A DNA stretch of 11,992 bases. It comes from CAYIRQ01 sp964365905 (lineage in GTDB: Bacteria; Patescibacteriota; Gracilibacteria; Peribacterales; Peribacteraceae). This document shows positions 1 to 5,823 of the stretch, in pieces. The stretch is taken from assembly GCA_964365905.1 (NCBI GenBank), contig CAYIRQ010000035.1:1-11992 (forward strand). The letters run 5' to 3'. The notes below the pieces were generated by a model, which saw only the letters and a list, made by a program, of their open reading frames with translations, did not search any database and had not been told where the DNA came from. The first letter of the stretch is position 1; every line of letters starts with the position of its first letter. The translations under genes were made by a program, and so were the position numbers.

Positions 1-175
1 TCGAGGCGATCTGCGCGCTCTTTGATCCCCTCCGTCTTTAAATCGTGAATAGCTGACCGGGAGAGAAAGACTTCATCTTTGCAGTGCACGAGGAAGGATA
101 CGAATTACACGGTAAAGTTCTCCGACCGGCGAAGGTGCAGGTGGGAGATGGGAATGTAATAAGTGAGCAATGAAA

Positions 176-233
176 TTGTCATGCTGAGCGAAGCGACGCT
201 GAGGTCGTCGAAGCGGAGCGCAGACGAAGCATC
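176..233 (+). repeat. Dispersed repeat copy, GTCATGCTGAGCGAAG type, forward
   Basis: This copy starts with TTGTCATGCTGAGCGAAG (176-193) and continues with GAGGTCGTCGAAGC and GACGAAGCATC. The first 18 bases are the exact reverse complement of 325-342. The pair therefore forms an inverted repeat of two diverged copies about 130 bp apart. Short GTCATGCTGAGC / CTTCGACAGGCTCAG elements of this kind are common intergenic repeats in many environmental bacterial genomes. They carry no gene. Confidence 0.7.
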
Positions 234-304
234 GAACTGCGATGTCATCTCTTCCACCCAACTCTTCCCTATTCTCGAAGTCTGCTGCTACGTGCTTCGT
301 CTCC

Positions 305-342
305 GTCCTTCGACAGGCTCAGTACTTCGCTCAGCATGACAA
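305..342 (-). repeat. Dispersed repeat copy, reverse orientation
   Basis: On the plus strand this reads CCTTCGACAGGCTCAG followed by CTTCGCTCAGCATGACAA. It is the same element as the copy at 176-233 in the opposite orientation. The outer 18 bp are identical, and the inner part aligns with small indels. Read from the minus strand, it lies just downstream of the purL stop. It could form a stem with the other copy in a purL read-through transcript, but there is no T-run that would mark a terminator. Confidence 0.65.
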
Positions 343-371
343 AATGACTAACATGAGAGGCGGAGTTTACC

Positions 372-388
372 CCGAGCTTGTCGAAGGG
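372..388. repeat. Partial dispersed-repeat fragment abutting the purL stop
   Basis: The sequence CCGAGCTTGTCGAAGGG is the GAGCTTGTCGAAGG half of the same repeat family. It ends one base before the purL stop codon (389-391 on the minus strand), so repeat sequence directly follows the coding region. Confidence 0.5.
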
Positions 389-2743
389 CTACAATCCCAA
401 CCTTTCCGCCACAGGTTTCTCCCAGATATCGAGCAGCTCGGAGAGTTCGAAGGAACAAACTCCTATAACATCGAGCCGTGGTTGCGCAATGGTTTTTCCA
501 ATTTCAAAGAGTGTGAGCTGATGTTTTTTTGCAAGTTCCTGAAGGAGCTGTGCATGCCTTGCCCCTACCTCCATCACAAATCCTCCGGTTTCCGAGAAGA
601 GAAGCGTATCCATACGTAGCTGCGGTTCATGAACCGCAGCTATGGACTCCATGTTCGCCATTATTCCAAGATTCGTCTTCTTCCTCCTCTGCGGCACAAG
701 CATCTCGAAGAGTGTGAGGAGAAGACCTCCTTCACTGATATCATGGCAACTCAGTATCAACCCTTTTTCGATTGCCTCCATGACAAAGAGAATCTGATGA
801 CGTACTTCGTCGAAATCGGGCTGCGGAACATTCGCTCCGAGTTCCCCAAGGATTTCGTAGTACGCACTTCCCCCACATTCGTCTTTTCGTTCGCCGAGAA
901 GAAAGAGTTGCGAATCGGCCTTCTGAATTTTCTGCGGGACCGCCCTCCGCGCGTCTTTCATCACTCCAATACAGGAAACAATCGCGGTTGCCGGGATCGC
1001 TCCTTCCGGACTTGAGTTATAGAGACTCACATTGCCGCTGATAATGGGAACTGGTGCTTCCATGACATTGCCAAGCGCAACTCCTTTCGCCGCATCGGCG
1101 ATTCCCCGTACACCTTCCGCAAGTTCCCAGAGTTCTTGTGGATTTTCGGGATTTCCGTAATTCAGGCAGTCCGTAAGTGCGCGAGGAGTCGCGCCTGTCG
1201 CCGCAACGTTCCGCATGGCTTCGACGGTTGCGTTTACCCCCTGGAGATACGGCGAAAGCAAACCGTACCTTCCATTGCCATCGCATGAAATCGCAACACC
1301 CACCCATTGATCAGATTCCTGTAGTTCCCATCCGGGATGATCCCCTTCATGCACGTAACTCTTCAAATTCTGAAGCGGCGCAATGACGCCCGCATCCCCT
1401 TCTCCGCATTCGAGGAGCGTATTTCCCTGCACATTCTTATCGTAGTGACGAAAGATTGGCGTCTTGGAAGCATTATTGGGATGCATGAGCATACGTCGGA
1501 ATACATCTGCGATGTCGATCTTCCCAATATTTGGTTCCTGATATTTGATCTCTTTTGGTTTCAGCGGTCTCTCATACTGGAGACCGCAGGCGATATCGAG
1601 TGCTTTCGCTTCACAGACAATTTCCCCTCTGTACCGCAAACGGTAGATGGGCTCTTTCGTCACTTTGCCAATGACGGACGCACGGGCATGTTCCGCAACG
1701 CTCGGGAGATCCCACACTTCATTATAGTGCCGGAGAATATGTTCGGTAAGCTCCGGGTGAGCCATCCAGCAGAACCGCTCCTGCGTCTCCGCACAGGCGA
1801 TGACCTCCGGAGGAAGATTGGGAATCGCCGTGTGAACCTTCGTGAGATCCACCTCGGCCCCGAGGTTTTGATTTGCCACCTGCTCCACAGTCGAACAGAC
1901 AACCCCTCCGGCTCCCAGATCCTTGAAGCTCACCTTTGAAAGGTTTTTTGTCGCCGCTAACCAATCAAACAGACTGTACGTCGCGGCAAGAAGGTGTCTC
2001 TCCAGGAAAGGATTTGGTTCCTGCACCGCGCCGGTATTTTTCTCACGGTCTTCTTCTTCAAGCGTGAGACTCGCAAATGCGGCACCACCGAAGCCGCTGC
2101 GATCCGTCGGCTTTCCGACGAGAATGATGTCGTAACCGACCCTCCCCGCCTCCTCGGGAACATAGCTATGAATAATTTCGTCTTCACGGACGATGCCCAG
2201 ACAAACGACGTTCACGAGGCAGTTCTGGTTGTACCCCGCATGGAATTGCGTGTCGCCTCCCAATGTCGGCACTCCGAGTGCATTGCCGTACCCTGCGATC
2301 CCCCGCACGACTTCCCTCGCGATCGCGCGGGATTCATCAGACTGCAGATCCCCGAAACGCAACGCATCGAGGGAACCGATCACGCGCGCTCCCATGCATG
2401 CAACATCCCGAACGTTGCCCCCCACACCCGTCGCAGCTCCTTCATAGGGAACGACTTGCGAAGGATGATTGTGCGATTCGTGACTCACGACAATCCCCCA
2501 TCGCTTCCCCGGCGGACCGTCGGTCATCGCAACGATCCCACTATCTTCCTTGGGCCCCAGAATCACGTGTTTTCCGGTCGTCGGGAATTGCCGCAGAAAG
2601 CGCTTACTCGACTTATAGCTGCAGTGCTCGGAGCCCTGAATCCCCCAAATGATGGCCTCGACCACGGTCGGGGGTCTTCCGAGCATGGTTTCCACTTTTC
2701 GGGCTTCTTCGACGGTCAAACCAATCGCATATTTTTTCAGCAA
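389..2743 (-). CDS. purL: Phosphoribosylformylglycinamidine synthase, PurL subunit
   Basis: PurL makes FGAM from FGAR, ATP and glutamine-derived ammonia, the fourth step of de novo purine synthesis in the cytoplasm. The 784-residue product has the PurL hallmarks: SEHCSYKSSK (about 38-47, including the conserved His), SHESHNHPS (87-95), EGAATGVGGNVRDV (101-114), GGDTQF, and in the second half DCNYG-like and SGNVSLYN motifs. It is slightly longer than the roughly 740-residue Bacillus-type PurL, which works with PurS and PurQ. Neither partner is in the window. It follows lgt after 78 bp on the same strand. The start is uncertain. The first usable codon is a TTG (2741-2743) with no good ribosome binding site, yet the frame upstream, back to the lgt stop, reads ETLPFSALSDAEVSALLKKY and looks homologous to PurL N-termini. 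A perfect 26-bp palindrome encodes residues about 701-709. Confidence 0.93.
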   Translation of the reverse strand: MLKKYAIGLTVEEARKVETMLGRPPTVVEAIIWGIQGSEHCSYKSSKRFLRQFPTTGKHVILGPKEDSGIVAMTDGPPGKRWGIVVSHESHNHPSQVVPYEGAATGVGGNVRDVACMGARVIGSLDALRFGDLQSDESRAIAREVVRGIAGYGNALGVPTLGGDTQFHAGYNQNCLVNVVCLGIVREDEIIHSYVPEEAGRVGYDIILVGKPTDRSGFGGAAFASLTLEEEDREKNTGAVQEPNPFLERHLLAATYSLFDWLAATKNLSKVSFKDLGAGGVVCSTVEQVANQNLGAEVDLTKVHTAIPNLPPEVIACAETQERFCWMAHPELTEHILRHYNEVWDLPSVAEHARASVIGKVTKEPIYRLRYRGEIVCEAKALDIACGLQYERPLKPKEIKYQEPNIGKIDIADVFRRMLMHPNNASKTPIFRHYDKNVQGNTLLECGEGDAGVIAPLQNLKSYVHEGDHPGWELQESDQWVGVAISCDGNGRYGLLSPYLQGVNATVEAMRNVAATGATPRALTDCLNYGNPENPQELWELAEGVRGIADAAKGVALGNVMEAPVPIISGNVSLYNSSPEGAIPATAIVSCIGVMKDARRAVPQKIQKADSQLFLLGERKDECGGSAYYEILGELGANVPQPDFDEVRHQILFVMEAIEKGLILSCHDISEGGLLLTLFEMLVPQRRKKTNLGIMANMESIAAVHEPQLRMDTLLFSETGGFVMEVGARHAQLLQELAKKHQLTLFEIGKTIAQPRLDVIGVCSFELSELLDIWEKPVAERLGL
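617..642. repeat. Perfect 26-bp palindrome inside purL
   Basis: The half-site is TAGCTGCGGTTCA, followed immediately by its exact reverse complement with no spacer. It lies wholly within the purL reading frame and encodes the peptide IAAVHEPQL. That peptide falls in the variable stretch before the conserved LLFSET motif, where PurL proteins differ in length. It is either a small palindromic insertion or a strong hairpin in the mRNA. Confidence 0.85.
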
Positions 2744-2821
2744 TGCGGAGACTTCGGCATCGGAAAGAGCCGAAAATGGGAGCGTTTCTGCAGCGATACC
2801 TCTAGCATAATGGTTTTCCGT

Positions 2822-3619
2822 TTAGGATTCATGTTTCTCTCGTCGCTTCTCCCAAAAAATCCAAAGACCGAGCAGGATGATGGGAATCGTCAGGATTTGC
2901 CCACGGGTAAAATGCAACGGACCCATCGTGAGGCCCGGCGCCGTCTCCATGCGCAGGTATTCGATCAGGAAGCGGAGAATGCCGTACAGGATGAGGAAAA
3001 GGGCGGCGGTTGTTCCGGAGGTTTTAGGTGGTAGGTTGTAGGTTTTAGCTCGCAGGTGCAGGAAGCAAAGAGCGGCGATGAGGAGATCTTTCGCCATGGC
3101 ATAGAGCGGGGTTGGATGCCGAAGTCCTTCGATCCCTGGAATTGCGACGCCCCACGGGAGCGTCGTCACCGGGCCGTAGAGTTCCTGGTTGATGAAATTT
3201 CCCAGACGCCCGAGCGCGAGTCCGAGCGCAACGGGGATGACGACAATGTCTCCGAGTTTCCAGAGATCGATCTTCTCGTTGCGTGCAAAGAGGAAGAGCG
3301 CAAGCATCACGCCGATGAATCCTCCATGCGAGGACATTCCCCCCTTCCATACCGCAAGAATTTCGAGAGGATGTTCTCCAAAGTACTCAGCTCCATAGAA
3401 GAGAACATAACCCAACCTACCTCCAATGAGAGTCCCAAGGATGGCATAGCTCATGAGAGAGGAAACCTGTTCCTTTGAAAGTGTGAGGTTTCTGTATTTC
3501 CCGAGTCTGGGGATCAAGTACCACGCGAGAAGGAACGCAACAAGATAGAGAAGCCCGTACCAGTGAATCGCGAGCGGGCCGAAGCTGAGTGCGACCTGCC
3601 GCGTGGGGAAGAATTCCAT
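2822..3619 (-). CDS. lgt: Prolipoprotein diacylglyceryl transferase
   Basis: Lgt transfers diacylglycerol from phosphatidylglycerol to the lipobox cysteine of prolipoproteins, the first step of lipoprotein maturation at the inner membrane. The 265-residue product is a multi-helix membrane protein of normal family length. Visible family motifs are GGRLGY (66-71), HGG with the essential His (98-100), the signature GRLGNFINQE (137-146), HPTPLY (168-173) and LRFLIEYLR with a conserved Arg (215-223). The ATG start (3617-3619) has no Shine-Dalgarno sequence, but a TATACT hexamer ends 6 nt before it, so the transcript may be leaderless. It lies between the sortase gene and purL on one strand. Residues about 191-200 (AKTYNLPPKT) are encoded by a heptamer tandem repeat that sits in a loop between helices. 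Confidence 0.95.
   Translation of the reverse strand: MEFFPTRQVALSFGPLAIHWYGLLYLVAFLLAWYLIPRLGKYRNLTLSKEQVSSLMSYAILGTLIGGRLGYVLFYGAEYFGEHPLEILAVWKGGMSSHGGFIGVMLALFLFARNEKIDLWKLGDIVVIPVALGLALGRLGNFINQELYGPVTTLPWGVAIPGIEGLRHPTPLYAMAKDLLIAALCFLHLRAKTYNLPPKTSGTTAALFLILYGILRFLIEYLRMETAPGLTMGPLHFTRGQILTIPIILLGLWIFWEKRREKHES
3021..3048. repeat. Four-copy heptamer tandem repeat inside lgt
   Basis: On the plus strand the units are GTTTTAG, GTGGTAG, GTTGTAG and GTTTTAG, consensus GTKKTAG. The 28 bp lie inside the lgt frame and encode AKTYNLPPKT on the minus strand. Similar GGTTTTAGGTTGTAGG tracts occur as intergenic repeats in some genomes. Here the tract is tolerated in a loop of an essential-type membrane enzyme. 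Confidence 0.75.
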
Positions 3620-3625
3620 GAGGGA

Positions 3626-3631
3626 AGTATA
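3626..3631 (-). promoter_or_regulatory. Candidate -10 hexamer (TATACT) for lgt
   Basis: TATACT matches TATAAT at five of six positions and is followed by 6 nt (TCCCTC) and then the lgt ATG. A transcript would begin at or next to the A of the ATG. No convincing -35 is seen. The 53-bp gap to the sortase gene also holds a repeat fragment. Confidence 0.4.
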
Positions 3632-3641
3632 GATTTAATAC

Positions 3642-3652
3642 GTCATGCTGAG
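3642..3652 (+). repeat. Short fragment of the GTCATGCTGAG repeat
   Basis: GTCATGCTGAG matches the first 11 bases of the repeat copy at 178-188. It lies in the 53-bp gap between sortase and lgt. It is short, so chance cannot be excluded, but it is the start of the same family. Confidence 0.4.
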
Positions 3653-3672
3653 TAGTCCCTCAATTGTTTACT

Positions 3673-4455
3673 TCACATTGCTTCCCCCTCCCCCGCAATC
3701 GCCGGTTGCGCACGGAGCCTCGCGTGCACGACGAACCGTTCCTGCGTCGTTCCGATGGGATAGCATGTGAAGAGCGTCAGTTCCTGCACATTCTTATCCT
3801 GAAGGAGAATGGACGTCTCCGTTGGAGGGATGATTGCCGTATCGTAGACCTCATAGGAATACACAGCGCCATCCTCCGATCGAAGCTCGATGACATCGCC
3901 CACCCGCGCCTCCGGAAGTCTGGCAAACACTTCCCGATAGGGGCTGCTCTGAGCTTCGATCGTGGGCGCGGAACTGTGTCCTGCGATAATGACGATCCCC
4001 GCCTCTCCCGGTTCCGGAGAATGCGGGTACGCAACGACACCGTGGAGAAGGCCGAACTGCATCTGATCCTCAAGTCCGAACCAATTGCGCTGTTTCCATC
4101 GCGTGAGAGAAGGTTTCGAAACGGGCGTCGTGATTCCGAGGCGCGCGTACTTCAAGTTTCCCTGATCGAGCGCTACTTCCCATTTCCTGCTCAGGTTACC
4201 TCTGAGGAGCATGGACGTTTGCATCGGGTACGTTTTCCCTATTTCCCTGAGTACCCGATCCAGTTTCTGCAGTCTCTTCTCCCTCCGTATTCTGCGCTCA
4301 AAGTTGCCGGGCACTTCACTTTTCTCCAGAGCGAGTGTTCCGCCGATCACGTTTCTTCCGACGAACGTCGCGGTCGCCCCGAGAGCAATGGAGAGCAGAG
4401 CGATCCCCAGCAAAAAAGAAACGACCTGCTGTGTGTTTTTCTGCGTTTGGAGCAT
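3673..4455 (-). CDS. Sortase family transpeptidase
   Basis: Sortases are membrane-anchored cysteine transpeptidases that join surface proteins to the cell wall or to each other at a sorting motif. From the ATG at 4453-4455 the product has 260 residues: one N-terminal membrane helix (about 11-33), a basic linker, then the sortase beta-barrel. Catalytic residues are visible as IIAGHSS (His160), TLFTC (Cys231) and ERFVVHARL (Arg240), the usual His-Cys-Arg triad. The subfamily is not certain, though the layout is like the class D/E group. A GTG 30 nt upstream (4483-4485) would add ten residues. I prefer the ATG because the extended -10 (TGGTATTAT) falls between the two codons. No sorting-signal protein appears in the window, and the PKD protein lacks a C-terminal anchor. 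It heads the run with lgt and purL. Confidence 0.9.
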   Translation of the reverse strand: MLQTQKNTQQVVSFLLGIALLSIALGATATFVGRNVIGGTLALEKSEVPGNFERRIRREKRLQKLDRVLREIGKTYPMQTSMLLRGNLSRKWEVALDQGNLKYARLGITTPVSKPSLTRWKQRNWFGLEDQMQFGLLHGVVAYPHSPEPGEAGIVIIAGHSSAPTIEAQSSPYREVFARLPEARVGDVIELRSEDGAVYSYEVYDTAIIPPTETSILLQDKNVQELTLFTCYPIGTTQERFVVHARLRAQPAIAGEGEAM

Positions 4456-4461
4456 TCCCTC

Positions 4462-4468
4462 TATAATA
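4462..4468. promoter_or_regulatory. Symmetric -10 shared by divergent tsaD and sortase
   Basis: On the plus strand TATAAT (4462-4467) is a perfect -10 about 34 nt before the tsaD ATG. On the minus strand the same bases give TATTAT, preceded by TGG as an extended -10, which ends 7 nt before the preferred sortase ATG. Shared, near-symmetric -10 elements that fire in both directions are a known feature of bacterial promoters. Neither side has a strong -35. Confidence 0.5.
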
Positions 4469-4501
4469 CCATATTTTAGCTTCACTCGCTATGATGGGTG
4501 C

Positions 4502-5527
4502 ATGCGCATTCTCGGAATCGAAACGTCGTGCGATGAGACGGGCGTTGCCGTCGTCGAAAACGGACACAGAGTCCTCGCGAACGTCATCGCGACTTCCAAG
4601 GATGAACATTCACGGTATGGTGGCGTGTTTCCGGAGATGGCGGCGCGGAAGCAGCTCGAATGTATCGTTCCTGCGCTTCAGGAAGGTTTGGAATGTGCGA
4701 AGATCGCACCAACCGACCTCGATGCCATCGCAGTGACCAAAGGACCGGGACTTCTCCCTTCGCTCCTCGTTGGCGTTGCAGCCGCCCGGATATTCGTTTC
4801 CCGCTTCTCTCTGCCGCTCATGGGCGTGCATCATACGCTGGGACACCTCGATTCTCCCTGGCTCGAATCGGAAGAAGAAATCCCCTTCCCGCTTCTGACG
4901 CTCAGTGTCAGTGGAGGTCACACGGAACTCTGGCTGCGCACATCACACACAAAAGGCACGCTCCTCGGACGCACGCTCGATGATGCCGCGGGAGAAGCAT
5001 TCGACAAGGGAGCCGTCCTCCTCGGACTTCCCTATCCCGGCGGTCCCGCACTTTCGCGTCTTGCAGAGAGCGGAGATCCACACGCCTTTTCATTTCCCAA
5101 GCTTCTCCCCGGAAAAAAAAGGTTGGACATGAGTTTTTCCGGACTCAAGACGTCTCTCAAATATCTCTTGAGAGATAAGGGCAGCCTTGAAGCGTTGAGC
5201 GATGAAGAGAAGAAAGATCTTGCAGCAAGCTATCAGGAAGCGATCTGCTCGCATCTTGTTTCGCGCGTTCTGACAGCTTTGGAGCTTCATCCCGAAGCTC
5301 ATGAAGTGCACCTCGTCGGTGGAGTTTCCGCGAATGTGCGTCTTCGAAGCTTTCTGAGGCAATCTCTCCATTCCCGAATCCCAATCCGAACCCCAACCCG
5401 CTTCGAATACTGCACCGACAACGCCGCAATGATCGCAAGTGCCGCCTTCTTCATGCGCGAAGAGCTCGGAGAAAAAGCCCAGGACTCATTTGAAGTCGAT
5501 GCGTCGCAAAAACCCGTTGCGTTTTAG
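4502..5527 (+). CDS. tsaD: tRNA N6-threonylcarbamoyladenosine transferase TsaD
   Basis: TsaD transfers the threonylcarbamoyl group to A37 of ANN-decoding tRNAs, acting with TsaB and TsaE in bacteria. From the ATG at 4502 the product has 341 residues, the usual length. Family motifs are ETSCDETG (7-14), the metal-binding HHTLGH (His111 and His115), SVSGGHTEL (135-143), DDAAGEAFDKG (160-170), MSFSGLKTS (210-218), VGGVSANVRLR (272-282) and CTDNAAMIA (304-312) with the conserved Asp306. The frame is open far upstream to 4211, but that part is antisense to the sortase gene, and the protein family begins at MRILGIETS. The ribosome binding site is weak (GGGTG). The stop (TAG) overlaps the stop of a small convergent gene. 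Confidence 0.96.
   Translation: MRILGIETSCDETGVAVVENGHRVLANVIATSKDEHSRYGGVFPEMAARKQLECIVPALQEGLECAKIAPTDLDAIAVTKGPGLLPSLLVGVAAARIFVSRFSLPLMGVHHTLGHLDSPWLESEEEIPFPLLTLSVSGGHTELWLRTSHTKGTLLGRTLDDAAGEAFDKGAVLLGLPYPGGPALSRLAESGDPHAFSFPKLLPGKKRLDMSFSGLKTSLKYLLRDKGSLEALSDEEKKDLAASYQEAICSHLVSRVLTALELHPEAHEVHLVGGVSANVRLRSFLRQSLHSRIPIRTPTRFEYCTDNAAMIASAAFFMREELGEKAQDSFEVDASQKPVAF
5505..5525 (+). terminator. Weak candidate terminator at the end of tsaD
   Basis: CGCAA (5505-5509) and TTGCG (5517-5521) form a 5-bp stem with a 7-nt loop, followed by TTTT that runs into the tsaD stop codon. The stem is short and lies inside the coding end, so it may be inefficient or accidental. Confidence 0.25.
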
Positions 5528-5619
5528 CCTCTCAGAGAGAGCATCGGAAGGATTGCCCCTCCGAGCATTCCGAGAATGCCAATGATGGCGAAGAGCCTGA
5601 CGAGGGATTTTTTGGACAT
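5524..5619 (-). CDS. Small predicted membrane peptide, 31 residues
   Basis: I recognise no family with confidence. The frame begins at an ATG (5617-5619) and reads MSKKSLVRLFAIIGILGMLG followed by GAILPMLSLRG. This gives a basic N-terminus, one hydrophobic helix (about 9-24) and a proline after the helix. Third codon positions are mostly C or G, as in the neighbouring genes, which favours real coding. Tiny single-helix proteins of this pattern are frequent in Patescibacteria. The TAA stop (5524-5526) overlaps the tsaD TAG on the other strand, so the two genes converge tail to tail. There is no clear Shine-Dalgarno sequence. A long inverted repeat lies 57 nt upstream, between this frame and the PKD gene, and could be part of its leader. 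It could also be a chance hydrophobic frame. Confidence 0.5.
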   Translation of the reverse strand: MSKKSLVRLFAIIGILGMLGGAILPMLSLRG

Positions 5620-5670
5620 GGTTCTGAGGAATTTTATCAGAAAGAATACGAGGAATAAACCTGTCCACAC

Positions 5671-5783
5671 CCCGAAGCTGCGCAAGGTGGCTTATCTGTG
5701 CCTCACACGTGCATCTCTTCCCGATGAGATCCGGGTTTCCTGGAGCGGGGCATGACAGGAAGCCACCGCGGCGCAGCGGAGGG
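5671..5783. ncRNA. Long imperfect inverted repeat, candidate structured RNA
   Basis: Arms pair as GCTGCGC (5677-5683) with GCGCAGC (5771-5777) and GGTGGCTT (5686-5693) with AAGCCACC (5760-5767), separated by a small internal loop (AA opposite GCG). Further pairs extend inward, CTGT (5696-5699) with ACAG (5755-5758), and outward, CCC (5671-5673) with GGG (5781-5783). An inner hairpin ATCTC/GAGAT lies at 5713-5730. The whole is a roughly 110-nt branched rod with no long open frame of its own. It matches no RNA family I can recall: the SRP, TPP, cobalamin and 6S landmarks are absent. Either strand could be the transcribed one. On the minus strand it lies between the PKD stop and the small peptide gene. 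It could be an ncRNA, a leader element, a processed 3' end, or a small mobile inverted repeat. Confidence 0.4.
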
Positions 5784-5823
5784 ATGCTTAGAGGAATAGT
5801 GAGCGGAAACAAACTATGATACA

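Larger units (their letters stand above)
1..388. other. Left-edge region without a convincing gene
   Basis: I see no recognisable gene here. The right part (176-388) is made of dispersed-repeat copies listed separately. At the far left, one minus-strand frame stays open from 104 to the window edge. It could begin at a GTG at 87-89 and would read MHCKDEVFLSRSAIHDLKTE onward. It has no ribosome binding site and matches no family I know. A TATCCT hexamer lies 5 nt before that GTG, which faintly resembles the layout seen at lgt. A gene start is possible but unproven. On the plus strand, a frame entering from the left ends at a TAA at 37-39 and could equally be a short gene tail. Confidence 0.5.

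Noticed and set aside
1..104. Partial gene on the minus strand entering from the left edge
   Set aside because: The frame is open and not implausible, but it is under 35 codons, has no ribosome binding site and matches no known family, so it is mentioned only in the region note.
1994..3034. Long plus-strand frame of 346 codons
   Set aside because: It is antisense to purL and lgt, spans two genes and their gap, and has no recognisable domain. The minus-strand proteins are clearly real.
3664..4479. Plus-strand frame of 271 codons
   Set aside because: It mirrors the sortase gene almost exactly. Its Arg-rich, low-complexity product is typical of a shadow frame.
4211..4501. N-terminal extension of tsaD
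   Set aside because: The frame is open but antisense to the sortase. TsaD proteins begin at MRILGIETS, and the promoter lies at 4462.
5671..5783. Known RNA families (SRP, TPP or cobalamin riboswitch, tmRNA)
   Set aside because: The CGGAGGGA end recalls a TPP element and the paired arms recall SRP RNA, but the conserved core motifs of these families are absent.
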